From the NCBI RefSeq assembly GCF_040712315.1, contig NC_134020.1, positions 8,388,825 to 8,452,824 on the forward strand: DNA of 64,000 bases. Direction: 5' to 3'. Shown here piece after piece: positions 32,513-45,469 of the stretch. Each line of letters begins with the position of its first letter. The first letter of the stretch is position 1. The translations under genes were made by a program, and so were the position numbers. This DNA is from Castanea sativa. Taxonomy: Eukaryota; Streptophyta; Magnoliopsida; Fagales; Fagaceae. A model generated the notes under the pieces. It did not search any database. It was given only the letters and a program-made list of their open reading frames with translations, and was not told where the DNA came from.

Positions 32513-34897
32513 TGTTAGGACATATGTGAATCATGTTAAGAACATATGTCATTTAGAATTGGCTAATTCTTGGACAAAACGCACTTTACTTGTAATTGGG
32601 TAGATCTAGGATGTGTTTAATTCTTCAAGGAACAAGAGTTCAAGTTTAAGTATTGAACAAGTTCAAGAATCAAGTGAAGAAGTGCTGTATTTTAATATTC
32701 GACAGATATCTTGATAGATGCATCTATCGAGATTTAAAATGTGAATCTCGACAGATAAGCTCAACAACTGTATCTATCGAGAATTACGAAAATCAGTTTT
32801 TTAGATCTAATTTCACCCATATCCATGTGCATGTGTTTAGGCTTTCTTTTCTCACAACCCTAAACATATATAAGGATTATTTTAAGGGCCATCTCACTTG
32901 ATGCAAAGGTTTTATGCAAGTGTGTTGTGACTGGAGCCAATTTGCCGTAGTTCATCTTTTTCTTAAAAAAGCTGTTGCGTTTATGTTAGGTAGTGCCCTT
33001 AAATCCTATTGTATGATGCTATGTATGACATTATGTACGACTTAATGTTGTGATTAATAAAGTTGTTTTATTATTATCTAAAATAATGGTAACATGAATA
33101 TTGAGACATTATCATATAGTCCATGGGATGCATAGTATGTGATTTATGTGAAAAATCACAGAAGATATAAATCACAAGTTCTTTGTAAACTCAAAATTGT
33201 AGTTTGTAGTCGGTGATGAAATTGGGCATTTCATCTGCGAAGACTATAACATATTAACTAAGATGATTTGTCTTGATCATGAAAATGGAGATTTCTAGTT
33301 GCTATGTTGATATGTCTTAAGAGTTAAGATATATTGAATTTTACCGCTGTGAGATTTATTCTTCTTCTAACGACTGTCAAATGAATAATAAACTCAAGAC
33401 TTATATTTGCATGAACTCTTAATCCTGAGAGGATAATGGACCTGATCATAAAGTGTAGGTTGCTTTGATATATCAGGAGTGAGATCTAAAGTTACGGTCA
33501 AAACCTCAGTATGTTGGGCAACTACTTTTAGTGTTGATGAAACATATATTCTTAAGATGGAGTTTATAGTCTCTTAACGGAGATACAAAATATTCCCTTG
33601 AGATAAGTTTAATGGGTTTGGTTATTCAGAGAGTTTGGCCTAACCACTTTAGTAAGGAGTTACTAAAGTATATATTTATGGAATTGGATTTTATAAATAT
33701 ATGATGAATAACTTAAAGGATTAAACCGGGTACTCAAGGAATTAAGATGTAGTAATCTATAAAATGACAGTCTACTTTCATGACTTTATATTACTACGAA
33801 TATTTTATGAAGGTGTTACATGTACAATAAAGTCTTAGGATATAATTTATTAATAAGGCCTAGAATGCAATTATATTTATATAGTGGTATTAAATATAAT
33901 TAATGGTAACTTTGAACTTGTCAAGAGTTGACAGAAAAGCCCAAGGCCCATTGGAGCTAGTGTCTTATTGGTCCCTTTTGGTCCCACTCCAAGCCACACA
34001 CTTAAGCACAATTGGAAAGACCCAAAAGGCTAGCCCAATTAGATAATCAGTTAGATACAAAGGGAGAAACATACAGGATTTTCTGTAGGGAATTGTAAGA
34101 ACATTATTGTGAAGAGGTGTAAGAAGTGTTAGACACTTTGACATTCTCCCTTTGAAAACTGATTGAGAGACCACACATCTTGGGCGTTAGTGGAATTAGA
34201 GTGAAGATTGAAAGTGTTCCTAAGTACTTCTGATCTTTGATTTTGAAATACACCGCTCTAAGGTATACTTTCTTGTTGTTAAATTCTGAAACTTATATAG
34301 TACATATTAACATTTATGAATGAAGTAGATTCGTTATTTTTCCGCTGCGTATATTTTGTATGCGATACAAACATGTTATTTTCCATCACTTTATAAGCTA
34401 TAGGGTTTTGTAACCAAGGAGCTTCTTGATCTTCATTGTGTGGATGAACTGAAGGACTTTGCAGCCAAGATCCTTCTTAAGTTGGTGTGTTAGTCACGTA
34501 CTTGGATCCGTGCATCGATTGGTTAGTCACGTACTGGGAGCCGTGCATTGAAAATGAGAGAGTGTCACTACAAAACAAGTCCAATTGTGTATTCGAGTAA
34601 GCGTTCGACTGTAGGTTGGTATAAGGTACTGGGATTCCTTTACTTGTAACCGCTTGTTTTGATAATAGTGGATTCTCGAGAGTGGTGACCTTAAATTCAC
34701 CCGTTAGGGTTTTTGCCTTGGAAGTTTTCTCCATTTGTAAACAAACCACTATGTCAAATTTATTTTCTGCTACATTTAGTTATTTGGTGATTTGTTTGTG
34801 CTACCATGCATATTACATTTTAATTGATTTAATTAATTAACTTGGGTAATTAATTGGTTAATTCACCATAAGGGATCAATACATTCTTGGCCTATCA
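32513..34897 (+). repeat. 5' LTR of E, interrupted
   Basis: Starts TGTTAGGACATATG, ends GGCCTATCA before the primer site. Contains TCTATCGAGA/TCTCGACAGA motifs (32698-32790) and a doubled GTTAGTCACGTACT segment (34488-34550). Split by a solo LTR at 32994. Confidence 0.88.
32994..34388 (+). mobile_element. Solo LTR, copia A/B/C family
   Basis: 1395 bp, flanked by GTTTA and CTTTA (4 of 5 match, probably one mutated base). Starts TGTTAGGTAGTGCCC, ends TTTTCCATCA. Palindrome at 33668-33700; the second is damaged near 33348-33395. Confidence 0.88.
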
Positions 34898-34915
34898 AGT
34901 GGTATCAGAGCGGGC
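34898..34915 (+). other. Primer-binding site of E
   Basis: AGTGGTATCAGAGCGGGC directly after the LTR end, Met-tRNA type. Confidence 0.88.
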
Positions 34916-35270
34916 ACACTCTGATTAGGGATTAATCTTTGCTATGTGATCTACTGACTCTTGTTGTCATGGTTGCAAACGGCATGAAAAGATCTTTTGT
35001 TTCAAATACATCTTGTTTTTTTAATCTCTACTTGATTGAGTGTATCAGAAAATGCAAGTTTAAAAGTTATTTGAAATCTATCAAGATGATTATTGGAAAA
35101 GATCTTAGCGTGACAAAGAAGAAACAAGATTGTCTCAGAATGAAAAGAGTGAAAGTTAAAAGCTTCGTTCATAAATGGTAGATGAGAGAAAACACTATTC
35201 CTACTGATTTGTCATTTAAGCATGAAGTGTGCTTCATGATGAAGTTTGAATTTACGATTATGGACACATG
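34916..35270 (+). pseudogene. gag: Gag relic of E
   Basis: The space between primer site and protease is only about 350 bases, where SIRE-like elements carry well over 1 kb of gag. No capsid or zinc knuckle is seen. Pieces such as 34939-35181 are open but not recognisable. Most of gag is deleted, unlike in E2. Confidence 0.65.
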
Positions 35271-36241
35271 TTTATGGTACCTTGATAGTGGCTGCTCAAG
35301 ACACAAGACTAGAGACTGATCTCTCTTTATGGCATGTTTGGATGGAGGGGGAAAGGAGGGGGAGTGGAGGGGAGTAGAGTAGAGTTGGCTAAAAATAAAC
35401 TAATTTTGTGTTAAATCTACTCTACTCTACTCCCCTTCCCTCCCCCTCAATCTAAACGGATCATTAAAGTTTTTGAGTCTAAGAAAGGTGGTAATGTCAC
35501 CTTCGGTGATGGGAGCAAATCACAGATTAAAAGGAAGGGAAGCATTTCTCTAGCTGGACTACTAGACATTGCAAATGTGCTATATGTAGAAAGTCTGAGA
35601 GTGAACTTGTTGAGCATAAGTCAGATATGTGATCAAGACTTTATGGTGTTATTCTCAAAGGGGAAATGCCTTATGTTGAATGAGTCTGGAAAGAAACTCA
35701 TAAGTGGTGTTCACACTCTAGAAAATTGTTATGGATTGGTCCCTAATGCTGATATTGTGTGCAATAGCATTCATTTTCCAAATGAAGATCTATGGCACCA
35801 AAAGATGGGACATGCTAGTTACAAACATCTTTCGATTGTATCTAAGCATGAATCAGTTTTGGGGATACCAAAACTCAGTGGAGTGAACAATGTTGTGTGT
35901 GGACCGTGTCAGCCTAGGAAACAGACAAAAAGCTAAACATCCAGGCATTTAAAAATTTGCTACATCTAGACCATTGGAGCTACTACATCTGGATCTCATG
36001 GGTCTAACCAGAACCGAGTCTCTTGGTGGAAAGAGATACATTATGGTTGTGGTAGATGACTTCACTAGGTACACTTGGGTCATTCTTCTGAGATCAAAGT
36101 CAGATGCTCCTGAGCACATTGAAGCCTTGTGCAAAAGATTGCAGAATGAGAAGAGCTTAAAGATTGATTTAATTCGAAGTGATCACGGTAAAGAATTCGA
36201 GAACTCATACATGGAGTTCTTTTGCATTAGATCAGGAATAA
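35271..36241 (+). pseudogene. pol: E protease and first part of integrase
   Basis: The protease site reads WYLDSGCSRHKTRD, with DSG intact. The Tourist MITE at 35340 interrupts it; coding resumes at 35467 (VFESKKGGNVTFGDGS). Pre-integrase zinc region: DLWHQKMGHASYKHL and VCGPCQPRKQTKS (35577-35936). Integrase core: LLHLDLMGLTRTES, VVVDDFTRYTWVI, LIRSDHGKEFEN, showing the first two acidic catalytic residues. Gypsy G2 enters at 36242, in the stretch just before the third catalytic residue. One stop at 35934. Confidence 0.9.
35340..35463. mobile_element. Tourist-like MITE in the protease of E
   Basis: 124 bp, nearly all terminal inverted repeat: the left arm has TTTGGATGGAGGGGG and GGGGAGTAGAGTAGAG, and the right arm the reverse complements. 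TTA stands on both sides (35337-35339 and 35464-35466), the duplication typical of PIF/Harbinger MITEs. With the MITE and one TTA left out, the protease frame is continuous across the site. Confidence 0.9.
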
Positions 36242-36873
36242 TGATGTGAAAAAAATCATTAGGCTGGATGCTTCAAATTTCAAAGGACTAGTGACTGTCT
36301 TGAAGGCCTGAAAAAGAAAGAATAATGATCAAAGGTGATCGGGGTTGACGGCCAAGAACCCTCCGATGCCAAAGTTAGTTTTCTCTCTTAAATTCTGGAG
36401 TTCCCACATTTCAGAAATTGTAAAAACGTACTTTTTTCTAGTTTGAATGGGCGTTTATATAGTGCATCCCAAAAACGGTTATTAGATTTGTAACTTCCCC
36501 TATATTTGAGGAGGTTTGAGGGTTCAGGGATAACTTCCACAACCGTTTAGGAGTTACACTTTTTCATATAACTGTCATTGGAAGTTATGCATGTGATAAA
36601 TGAGTTGTAGCACTGAACCTAGATTTCATTCATGTCCTGGAACACTAGCATGTAGGCAAGTCCATGCTTGGAAATTTTCCTAAGTGTCAGGGGCTCGTCC
36701 AGGAGCCTTCCTGATGAGTGTACCTTGTTCCCACGGAAGGTCGTCATTCTATGGACGACCTTCTCATGGACGGTAATCCTTACATAGATGACCTTCCTAT
36801 GTGGGATGTCCCTTCTGTTCTGGACGTCTCTTTTGGACGAGTTGGAGTTGGTCAGATTTTTAATTCATCATCA
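36242..36873 (-). repeat. 3' LTR of G2
   Basis: 632 bp, colinear with 56461-57092 and differing at scattered bases. GTCGTC/GACGAC-rich near its inner end. Confidence 0.95.
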
Positions 36874-36888
36874 GTTGCCCCCTTGTCC
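36874..36888 (-). other. Polypurine tract of G2
   Basis: The minus strand reads GGACAAGGGGGCAAC, directly before the LTR start TGATGATGAA. Confidence 0.85.
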
Positions 36889-37276
36889 AAAGGTCGTCTA
36901 GAGCACTGGAGGATCTACTGTTTGTTCTTTGGACGCGTGTCTCCATGTTAGTGGTCATATATTACTCTAGGTGTCACAATCTTAATAGCCGAATCTGATG
37001 GTCTCAGATTGTGCCACGCGTCACAATTTCATTGGCGATTTGTCACGTCGATTCAAGTTTTCGAGGAAACTGCCATGTGGCGCTTCCTAGATACAATTTT
37101 TCAAAGCCTATAAATAGTGGAATTCCTCTCATACCCTTTGAATTTCTAGAATTTTCTTCTCTGACATCCCTTGTCCATTACCTCGTTTAGAAGTATTCCA
37201 GCGTCCTTAGTATTCCTTCGTCTAGAGCCAGGTAATCTCCTCATCCCCTTTCTTAGGTTCTCCTTTGAATTTCAGC
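36889..37276 (+). promoter_or_regulatory. Probable promoter and 5' UTR of the G2 antisense gene
   Basis: CCTATAAATAG at 37108-37118 is a good plant TATA box on the plus strand, about 160 bases before the first ATG of the antisense ORF. It faces the opposite way to G2's own transcription. No ORF of note here. Confidence 0.6.
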
Positions 37277-37296
37277 ATGTTTGAGGTTGTCGTTTC

Positions 37297-38716
37297 TGTT
37301 GGAAAACTGGTTTTGTATCTCATACAAAATACATAGTGGAAGCAACAAATAAGGATCTATTTCATTTATGATTGATAACATGCACTATGTAAATTTCAGA
37401 ATTTAAGAACAAGATAGCGTACCTTAGTGTGGAGAAATTCAAAACAAAAATTAGAAGCACTTGGGAACACTTTTAATCTTCACTCCAATTCCACTTTACG
37501 CCCAAGAAGTGTGGTCTCTCAATTAATTTCCAAGGGAGAATGAGAGAGTGTCTCACTCTCACATACACACCATTTCACAATGATGCCTCTCTCTAATTCT
37601 TTTTCTTAATAAAATTCTGTATGTTTCTCCCTTTATAACTAACTGATTATCTAATTGGTCTGGCCTATTGGGCCTTTTCAACTGGGCTTTAGTGTGTGGC
37701 TTGGAGTGGGACCAAAAGGGACCAATAAGACACTAGTTCCAATGGGCCTTGGGCTTTTCCATCAACTCTTGACAAGTCCAAAGTTACCATTAATTATATT
37801 TAATACCACTATATAAACATAATTGCACTCTAGGCCTTACTAATAAATTATATCCCAAGACTTTATTGTACATGCAACCCCTTCATAAAATATTCGTAGT
37901 AATACAAAGTCATAAATATAGACTGCCACTTTAAAAATTACTACATCTTAATCCTTGAGTACCCGGTTTAATCCTTTAAAGTTATTCATCATATATTTAT
38001 GAAATCCAATTTCATAAATATATACTTTAGTAACTCTTTACTAAAGTGGTTAGGCCTAACACTCTGAATAACCAAACCCATTAAACTTATCTCAAGGGAA
38101 TATTTTATATCTTCGTTAAGAGATTATGAATTCCATCTTGAGAATATATGTTCCATCAATACTAAATGTGGCTGCCCAACATACTGAGGTTTTGACCGTT
38201 ACATTAGATCTCACTCCTAATACATCAAAGCAACCTACACCTCATGATCAGGTCCATTATTTTCTCAGGATTAAGAGTTCATGCAAATAGAAGTCGTGGG
38301 ATTTATTATTCATTTGACAGTCGTTAGGAGAATAATAAATCTCACAGCGGTCCAGTTCAATATGTCTTAACTCTTAAAACATATCAACATATCAACTAGA
38401 AGTCTCCACTTCCATGATTAAGACAAATCATCTTAGTTGATACGTTATAGTCTTCTGCCCAATTTCATCACCGACTACGAACTATAAATTCTGAGTTTAC
38501 AAAGAACTTGTGCCTTATATCTTCTGTGACTAAATCACATAAATCACATACTATGCATCTCATGGACTATATGATAATGTCCCAATGTTCATGTTACCAT
38601 TATTTTAGATAATAATAAAACAATTTTATTAATCACAATATTAAGTCATACACAATGTCGTACATAATATCATACATAGCATCATGCAATAGGATTTAAG
38701 GGCACAAATTCTAACA
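37297..38716 (-). repeat. 3' LTR of copia C
   Basis: 1420 bp, edges TGTTGG and CTAACA. Palindromes at 37991-38022 and 38296-38345. Confidence 0.95.
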
Positions 38717-38730
38717 ATCTCCCACTTGCC

Positions 38731-40256
38731 CTAAAGACTATTGTGCATTAATCTAACTCCCATTGCTTCCAAATGTGACTCGAATGTTCTTTGAGGCAAG
38801 GTTTTGGTAAAAGGATCTGCTAGATTATTTGCAGTTTCAATCTTTGCTACCACTACATCTCCACGAGCAACAATGTCTTGGATGATATGGTACTTTCTCT
38901 CAATGTGCTTTCCTTTCTTGTGATTTCTTGGATCTTTGGATTGAGCAACCGCTCCACTATTGTCACAAAACAATGTGATAGGAACTTGCTCCATTCTCAC
39001 AACACCAAGATCAGAAAGGAATTTCTTGGGCCAAACAGCTTCCTTTGCTGCTTCACAAGCAGTAACATATTCTGCTTCCATGGTGGAGTCCGCAATACAA
39101 GATTGCTTAACACTCCTCCAACTTATGGCTACATCTCCCATGGTGAATACACAACTCGACGTGCATTTTTTGAAATCTAGATCCGATTGAAAATCTGAAT
39201 CTGTATAGCCAATGGGAATCAAATCCTCACACCGATAAACAAGCATATAATCTCTCGTTCTCCTAAGATACTTGAGAATATGCTTTACAGCTTGCCAATG
39301 TTTTGGTCCTGGATTTGATTGATATCGGCTGACCATACCAACTAAATAACAGATATCTGGTCTAGTACAAAGCATGGCATACATGAGACTTCCACTACAG
39401 AAGCATAAGGAACTTGTCTCATCATATTTTCTTCCTCTTGAGTCTTAGGCCTTTGGTCGTCAGACAGAGGAACTCCATGTCTAAAAGGAAGCAATCATTT
39501 CTTGGAGTTTTGCATGCTAAACCGTTTTAGAACCTTATCTATATATCCAGCTTGTGATAAGCCTAACATCTTATTCTTGTGATCTCGCCAAAGCTTGATC
39601 CCTAAAATAAAGTTAGCCTCACCCAAGTCTTTTATATCAAATTGGCTTGACAACCAAACTTTAACCGATGACATTACCCCTACATCATTCCCAATGAGTA
39701 GAATATTATCAACATAAAGCACTAGGAACATTACTACTTTATCTCGATGTCTTTTGTACACACATGGTTCATCAAGATTTTGTTCAAAACCAAATGACTT
39801 GATTGCTTGATCAAATCTAATGTTCCATGACCTAGATGCTTGCTTAAGTCCATAAATGGACCTTTTCAACTTGCATACCATATGCTCTTGGTTCTTTGCT
39901 ATGAAACTTTTTGGTTGCATCATATAGATTTCCTCTTCAAGATTTCCATTGAGAAATGCAGTCTTGACATCTATTTGCCAAATCTCATAATCATAATGAG
40001 CAGCAATGAATAAGAGAATTTTGATAGATTTAAGCATGGCTACTAGCAAAAAAGTTTCATCATAATCAATACCTTCTTTTTGTGTATACATTTTCGCCAC
40101 TAGCCTTACTTTAAAGGTTTCAACCTTTCCATCTATCATTCTCTTCCTCTTTTAAACCCATTTGCAACTAACAGGTTTAATGTCATTAGGCACCTCTACA
40201 AGATCCCAAACTTGATTGGAATACATGGAATCCAATTCAGATTTCATAGCATTGAC
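38731..40256 (-). pseudogene. pol: Copia C RT and RNase H
   Basis: RT pieces at 40139-39495: FKVRLVAKMYTQKEGIDYDE, VKTAFLNGNLEEEIYMMQ, and a catalytic motif YVDNILLIG, in which the second Asp of YVDD is Asn, so polymerase activity should be lost. RNase H at 39384-38731: DSDFQSD, CVFTMGDVAISWRSVKQ, MEAEYVTACE, FTKTLPQ. A stop and shift near 39490 and 39390 separate the two parts. Confidence 0.92.
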
Positions 40257-41787
40257 CTAATGATGTGCATCTATATCATTTATTGCCTCTTCATAAGTGT
40301 AGGGATCTGTTTCAGCCTTTTCTAGGATAGCTTCATAAGTTTCTCCTAAACCTATGAATCTTATAGGAGGCCGAACAATTCTCCCACTACAACGAGGCAC
40401 CTGTGTACTAAACATCTCATGAGTAGTATCTTGTGGTGTATCCAATATAGCCACATCATCCCTAGTTTTATCCAATGGTTGTTGATTTACAGATTCATTC
40501 ATTTCAGCCAATACAACTCTACTTCTAAGTGTAAAATTATTCATATAGTCATTTTCCAAAAATTTAGCATTTGTACTAACAAAAACTTTGTTATTATTTC
40601 GACTATAGAATAAATAGCCCCTAGTTTCTTTTGGATAACCCACAAGCAAACATACTTCTGATTTTGGTTCCAACTTATCAGACTTCCCTTTTAGTACATT
40701 TGCTAGACAACCCCAAATGTGGAGATATCTCATACTAGGCTTACACCCACTCCACAATACCATGGGTGTTTTGGGAACAGATTTTGATGGAACTAAATTT
40801 AAAAGATGTATTGCTGTATCTGAGGCATATCCCTAAAAAGAAATTGGTAAAGTTGAGTAACTCATCATGGACCTAACTATTTCCAAAAGAGTCCTATTCC
40901 TTTTTTCTGTTACACCATTTTGTTGAGTAGTTCCAGGCGCAGTCAATTGGGAGACAATCCCATTTTGAATTAGGTAATCCTTGAAATCCCCAAGAAGGTA
41001 TTTGCCACTTCGATTAGATTGAATGGCCTTTATGCGTTTACCCAATTGATTTTCAACTTCATCCCTAAAACTCTTTGAACTTTTCAAAGGTTTCGGACTT
41101 CCGTCTCATTAGGTACACATAACCTCCTTTTGCTTGGGTTGACATAGGACCACATACATCTGTATGAACTAATTCAAGCAAGTCTTGGGCTCTTCTACCT
41201 TTTGTATTAAAAGGGCGTTTAGTCATCTTACATTCCAAACAAGATTCACAAACTGAAAATCCATCAAAGTCCATGGACTGTAAAAGTCCATCTTTGATTA
41301 GTCTTTGAATCCTATTTGAATTAATATGACTCAAACGCAAATGCCATAGATATGCATCACTAGTAGAAAGAAACTTTCTCTTTAATGATTTTACATGAGA
41401 GCTACTATCTAATTCAGAATTGTATAATTCATGCTTATCAGGAGTTAAAATATAAAGACCATCCATAATATTGCCAGAACAGATAAACAATTTATCCTTC
41501 TTTATTACAACATTTTCCTTTAGGATAACACAATATCCATGTTTACCTAAATAAGTTACAGGAATTAAATTCCTATGTACATTAGGTACAAATAAACAGT
41601 CTTCCAATATTAAAACCCTATGCTCAAAGCATAAATTAACAACACCAACAGCTACAACCGGAATCCTGCTCCCATCAGCCAAAGTAAGAAACAATTCCCC
41701 TTCATTCAGCTTTTTGGTCTCTTAAACCCTTGCAAAGAATTGCAAATATGATTAGTACAACCTGAATCCACACACCAGGAATCCATG
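40257..41787 (-). pseudogene. pol: Copia C protease and integrase
   Basis: The protease site near 41770 reads WCVDSGCTNHIC, intact, unlike in A and B. The pre-integrase zinc region (LRLSHINSNRIQRL; CESCLECK) has a Gly to Cys change. The integrase first Asp is present (VHTDVCGPMS). About 20 codons after it are deleted, since KGGYVYLMRR joins what is KGGYEYFITF...VYLMRR in B. Then DEVENQLGKRIKAIQSNRSG (Asp to Asn at the second catalytic site) and the tail 40763-40257. Confidence 0.9.
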
Positions 41788-42656
41788 AGATTTTGTACCA
41801 AACATATTTCAAGAAGAAAGGAACTTTTCATATCCTTATTCTTGGCAGCTTTGAACTTTGGACAATTCCTCTTCCAATGTCATTTCTCACCACAATGGAA
41901 ACACTTTCCTTTGGTTTTCTTTCCTTTGTTGGCAACCCCTAAGGCAATTTGTTTACCATATTGCTTAGTGAAGTCCTTCTTCTTCTTCTTTTTACCCTTG
42001 CCTTTCGATTTAGGTTGAGAAGTAGAAGCTTCACCCACATTAGCTTCAACACTAGAAGTAACAAGGATGCCTTCCGCCGCCACTAACTCATTCATTAATT
42101 CAGACAAAGAATAAATCTTTTTGTTCATATTATAATTAAGTCTGAATTCCTTGAATGATTCCGGTAGTGACTGGAGTATCATATCCACTTGGGATTCTCC
42201 ATCAATGTTGGCACCTAAAGCTTCTAATGTGTTCAGATTTCCAATCATCCTAAAACAATGCTCCCTCATTGAACTTCCTGTAGACATTTTGGTATTATAA
42301 ATTTGTCTCATGGTTTCTTGCCTTGCAGAACGGCTTTGCTCACCAAACATCTCCTTCAGACTTATCATTATGTCCGAAGCTAGTTCTACATCCTGCATTT
42401 GATGTTGTAGAACATTTGAGATAGATGCTAGGATATAGCGCTTGGCCATCTCATTAGATTTCTGCCAGCGATCATATCGCTGTTTTTCCTCAAGAGGAGC
42501 ATCTAATAAAGGAAAGCTAGGACGTGGTTGAGTAAGCACATATTTGTGCTCTTCAGCTGTAAGAACAATGTCCAAATTTCTTTTCCAGTCAACATAGTTG
42601 GATCCAGTCAGTTTGTTTTGGTTAAGAATAGCAACAAGTGGGCTAAATGATGCCAT
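41788..42656 (-). pseudogene. gag: Copia C gag
   Basis: Starts MASFSPLVAILNQNKLTGS at 42656 and is open for 258 codons through the UBN2-like capsid region and Lys-rich stretch to the zinc knuckle, where GEKG becomes GEK and a stop (GGA to TGA) at 41882-41880. Unlike A and B it keeps CGA (Arg) where they have TGA in the early capsid. The remaining knuckle residues HWKRNC follow the stop. Confidence 0.92.
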
Positions 42657-43836
42657 GATAAAATCTGAAAATAATAAACATGAATATAATAAGTAAACTG
42701 GACATTATCAATTTAGCATATAAACATATAGTATGGAACCTTAATAAAACTATAATATAAAAATATGCAACAACAACCCAATCCCATGTTTAAAATTCCT
42801 TGGAAGCAAGTAAATTATAAACACTATGATTGATAGAGAACTATTCTCATTATTAGTGCTATCATGATAACTCTTATCAAATACTAATAACACGCCGTAT
42901 TTTCTTTAGCCTCTAAGTAATAATGACATAACTTCGAAGGGAGGTTAACATAAAACATAGTCTAGTGTACACCATTAACTGAATTCTATGTGAGTCATTA
43001 AGTAACTCCACGGTAGCGTGGTCGTTCTTAATGTAAAAACACATATCATCCATCATTAAGAAGCATATTCTGTAGTACCATGAATTAAACACCCTCCGAA
43101 GGGAGCAAGGCATATACACCAAGGCGAGGTGCTTAATCATTCTACTATAAACCATCAATGGAGGCCATGAGATCCAACCCTTGTATCTCTCTCCCACTAG
43201 ATGTTTTAAATTAAAGGTTATTAAGATCAAGATCCATAATAATGCTAGAAACCCTTGAAAAATATAATCCTAATCTCATTAGGAATAAATTTCATTAAAC
43301 TAGCATTAATATATATATAAATATATATAAACTCATATTACATTTAAAAATCCATATTACATTATATATTATATAATATATGGATTTATATATGTAATAT
43401 ATGATTTTATATTACATTATATATATACTATACGGATTGTTAGAATCCTTATAAACCAAGATGACTAACACATGCAAAATGGCTATAGCCATGCAATCCG
43501 TATAAAACAAGGCATGAAATAAAATCTGAGCCATGCATTGAATGAAGTCCAAGCCATGCAATGAAGTCTTAGCCATGCAATAAATCAAGTCATGCAATGC
43601 ATTAACATTCAAGTCCAAGGTGTAATCCAAACGGTGCAAAGCATAGGACAATTACTCCAACAATCAACAATAACCATAAATCAATGCAATCTGTGGGACA
43701 TCAAGACAATTACCATCAAATTGTCTTATTATACATCCCATCGCACTTGACAGTTATTGTTTTATTCAATAACTGTATCCTCTAGGCCATAATCATACAC
43801 GACTCCTCTTCAATAACAATATATCCTTGTGCAGAC

Positions 43837-43887
<51 letters not shown>

Positions 43888-44039
43888 AGTGATGCAATTC
43901 TCTACATTATATTCAAATGATGCAATAACTATTAAGACACGACACCATTACTTTATGATGCAAAAAATTGAAATACAAAGATAACGGTTTTCTTAAATTC
44001 TAAAATTCAATCACATATTATACAATCATGAGATGAAAA
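42657..44039 (-). other. Leader of copia C
   Basis: Untranslated. One leader repeat unit (43071-43147), five or six copies of a GCCATGCAATGAAGTC-like motif (43465-43600), and (TA)n at 43839-43884. The ORFs on either strand are random. Confidence 0.75.
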
Positions 44040-44057
44040 CCTAGCTCTGATACCAAT
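44040..44057 (-). other. Primer-binding site of copia C
   Basis: The minus strand reads ATTGGTATCAGAGCTAGG, one change from B. Confidence 0.92.
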
Positions 44058-45469
44058 TGTTGGAAAAATTGATTTTGTATCTCATACAAAACACACAGCG
44101 GAAGCAACAAACAAGGATCTATTTCATTCATGATTGATAACATGCACTATGTAAATTTCAGAATTTAAGAACAAGATAGCATACCTTGGTGTGGAGAAAT
44201 TCAAAACAAAGATTAGAAACACTTGGAAACACTTTTAATCTTCACTCCAATTCCACTTTATGCCCAAGAAGTGTGGTCTCTCAATCAGTTTCAAATGGAG
44301 AATGATAGAGTGTCTCACTCTCACATACACACCATTTCACAATGATGCCTCCTTCTAATTCTTTTTCCTAATAAAAAATTCTGTATGTTTCTCCCTTTAT
44401 AACTAATTGATTATCTAATTGAGCTGGCCTATTGGGCCTTTCCAATTGGGCTTTAGTGTTTGGCTTGGAATGGGACCAAAATGGACTAATAAGACACTGG
44501 CTCCAATGGGCCTTGGGCTTTTCGGTCAACTCTTGACAAGTCCAAAGTTACCATTAATTATATTTAATACCACTATATAAACATAATTTCACTATAGGCC
44601 TTATTAATAAATTATATCCCAAGATGCAAGCCCTTCATAAAATATTCGTAGTAATACAAAGTCATAAATATAGACTGCATTTTTGAAAATTACTACATCT
44701 TAATCCTTGAGTACCCGGTTTAATCCTTTAAAGTTATTCATCATATATTTATGAAATCCAATTTCATAAATATATACTTTAGTAACTCTTTACTAAAGTG
44801 GTTAGGCCTAACACTCTGAATAACCAAACCCATTAAACTTATCTCAAGGGAATATTTTATATCTCCATTAAGAGATTATGAATTCCATCTTGAAAATATA
44901 TGTTCCATCAACACTAAATGTGGCTGCCCAATATACTGAGGTTTTGACCGTTACATTAGATCTCAATCTTAATACATCAAAGCAACCTATACCTCATAAT
45001 CAGGTCTATTATTCTCTCAGGATTAAGAGTTCATGCAAATAGAAGTCGTGAGATTTATTATTCATTTGACAGTCATTATAAGAATAATGAATCTCACAGC
45101 GGTCCAGTTTAATATGTCTTAATTCTTAAAACATATCAACATATCAACTAGAAGTCTCCACTTCCATGATCAAGACAAATCATCTTAGCTGATACGTTAT
45201 AGTCTTCGCAGATGAAATGCCCAATTTTAGCACCGACTACGAACTATAAATTCTGAGTTTACAAAGAACTTGTGACTTATATCTTCTGTGACTAAATCAC
45301 ATACTATGCATCTCATGGACTATATGATAATGTCCAAATATTCATGTTACCATTATTTTAGATAATAATAAAACAACTTTATTAATCACAATATTAAGTC
45401 ATACACAATGTCATACATAATATCATACATAGTATCATACAATAGGATTTAAGGGCAAAAATTCTAACA
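44058..45469 (-). repeat. 5' LTR of copia C
   Basis: 1412 bp, close to the 3' LTR, with a small deletion near 44623. Palindromes near 44738-44769 and 45048-45098. Confidence 0.95.

Larger units (their letters stand above)
37297..45469 (-). mobile_element. Ty1/copia element C, complete
   Basis: 8173 bp with both LTRs, primer site, leader, gag-pol and purine tract, flanked by perfect GTTTC duplications (37292-37296 and 45470-45474). It sits in the first exon of the G2 antisense ORF. Confidence 0.96.

Noticed and set aside
37232..37275. Intron just before the antisense ORF start (CCAG/GTAATC to TTTCAG)
   Set aside because: At 44 bp it is too short for a usual plant intron, and no copy is available to compare.
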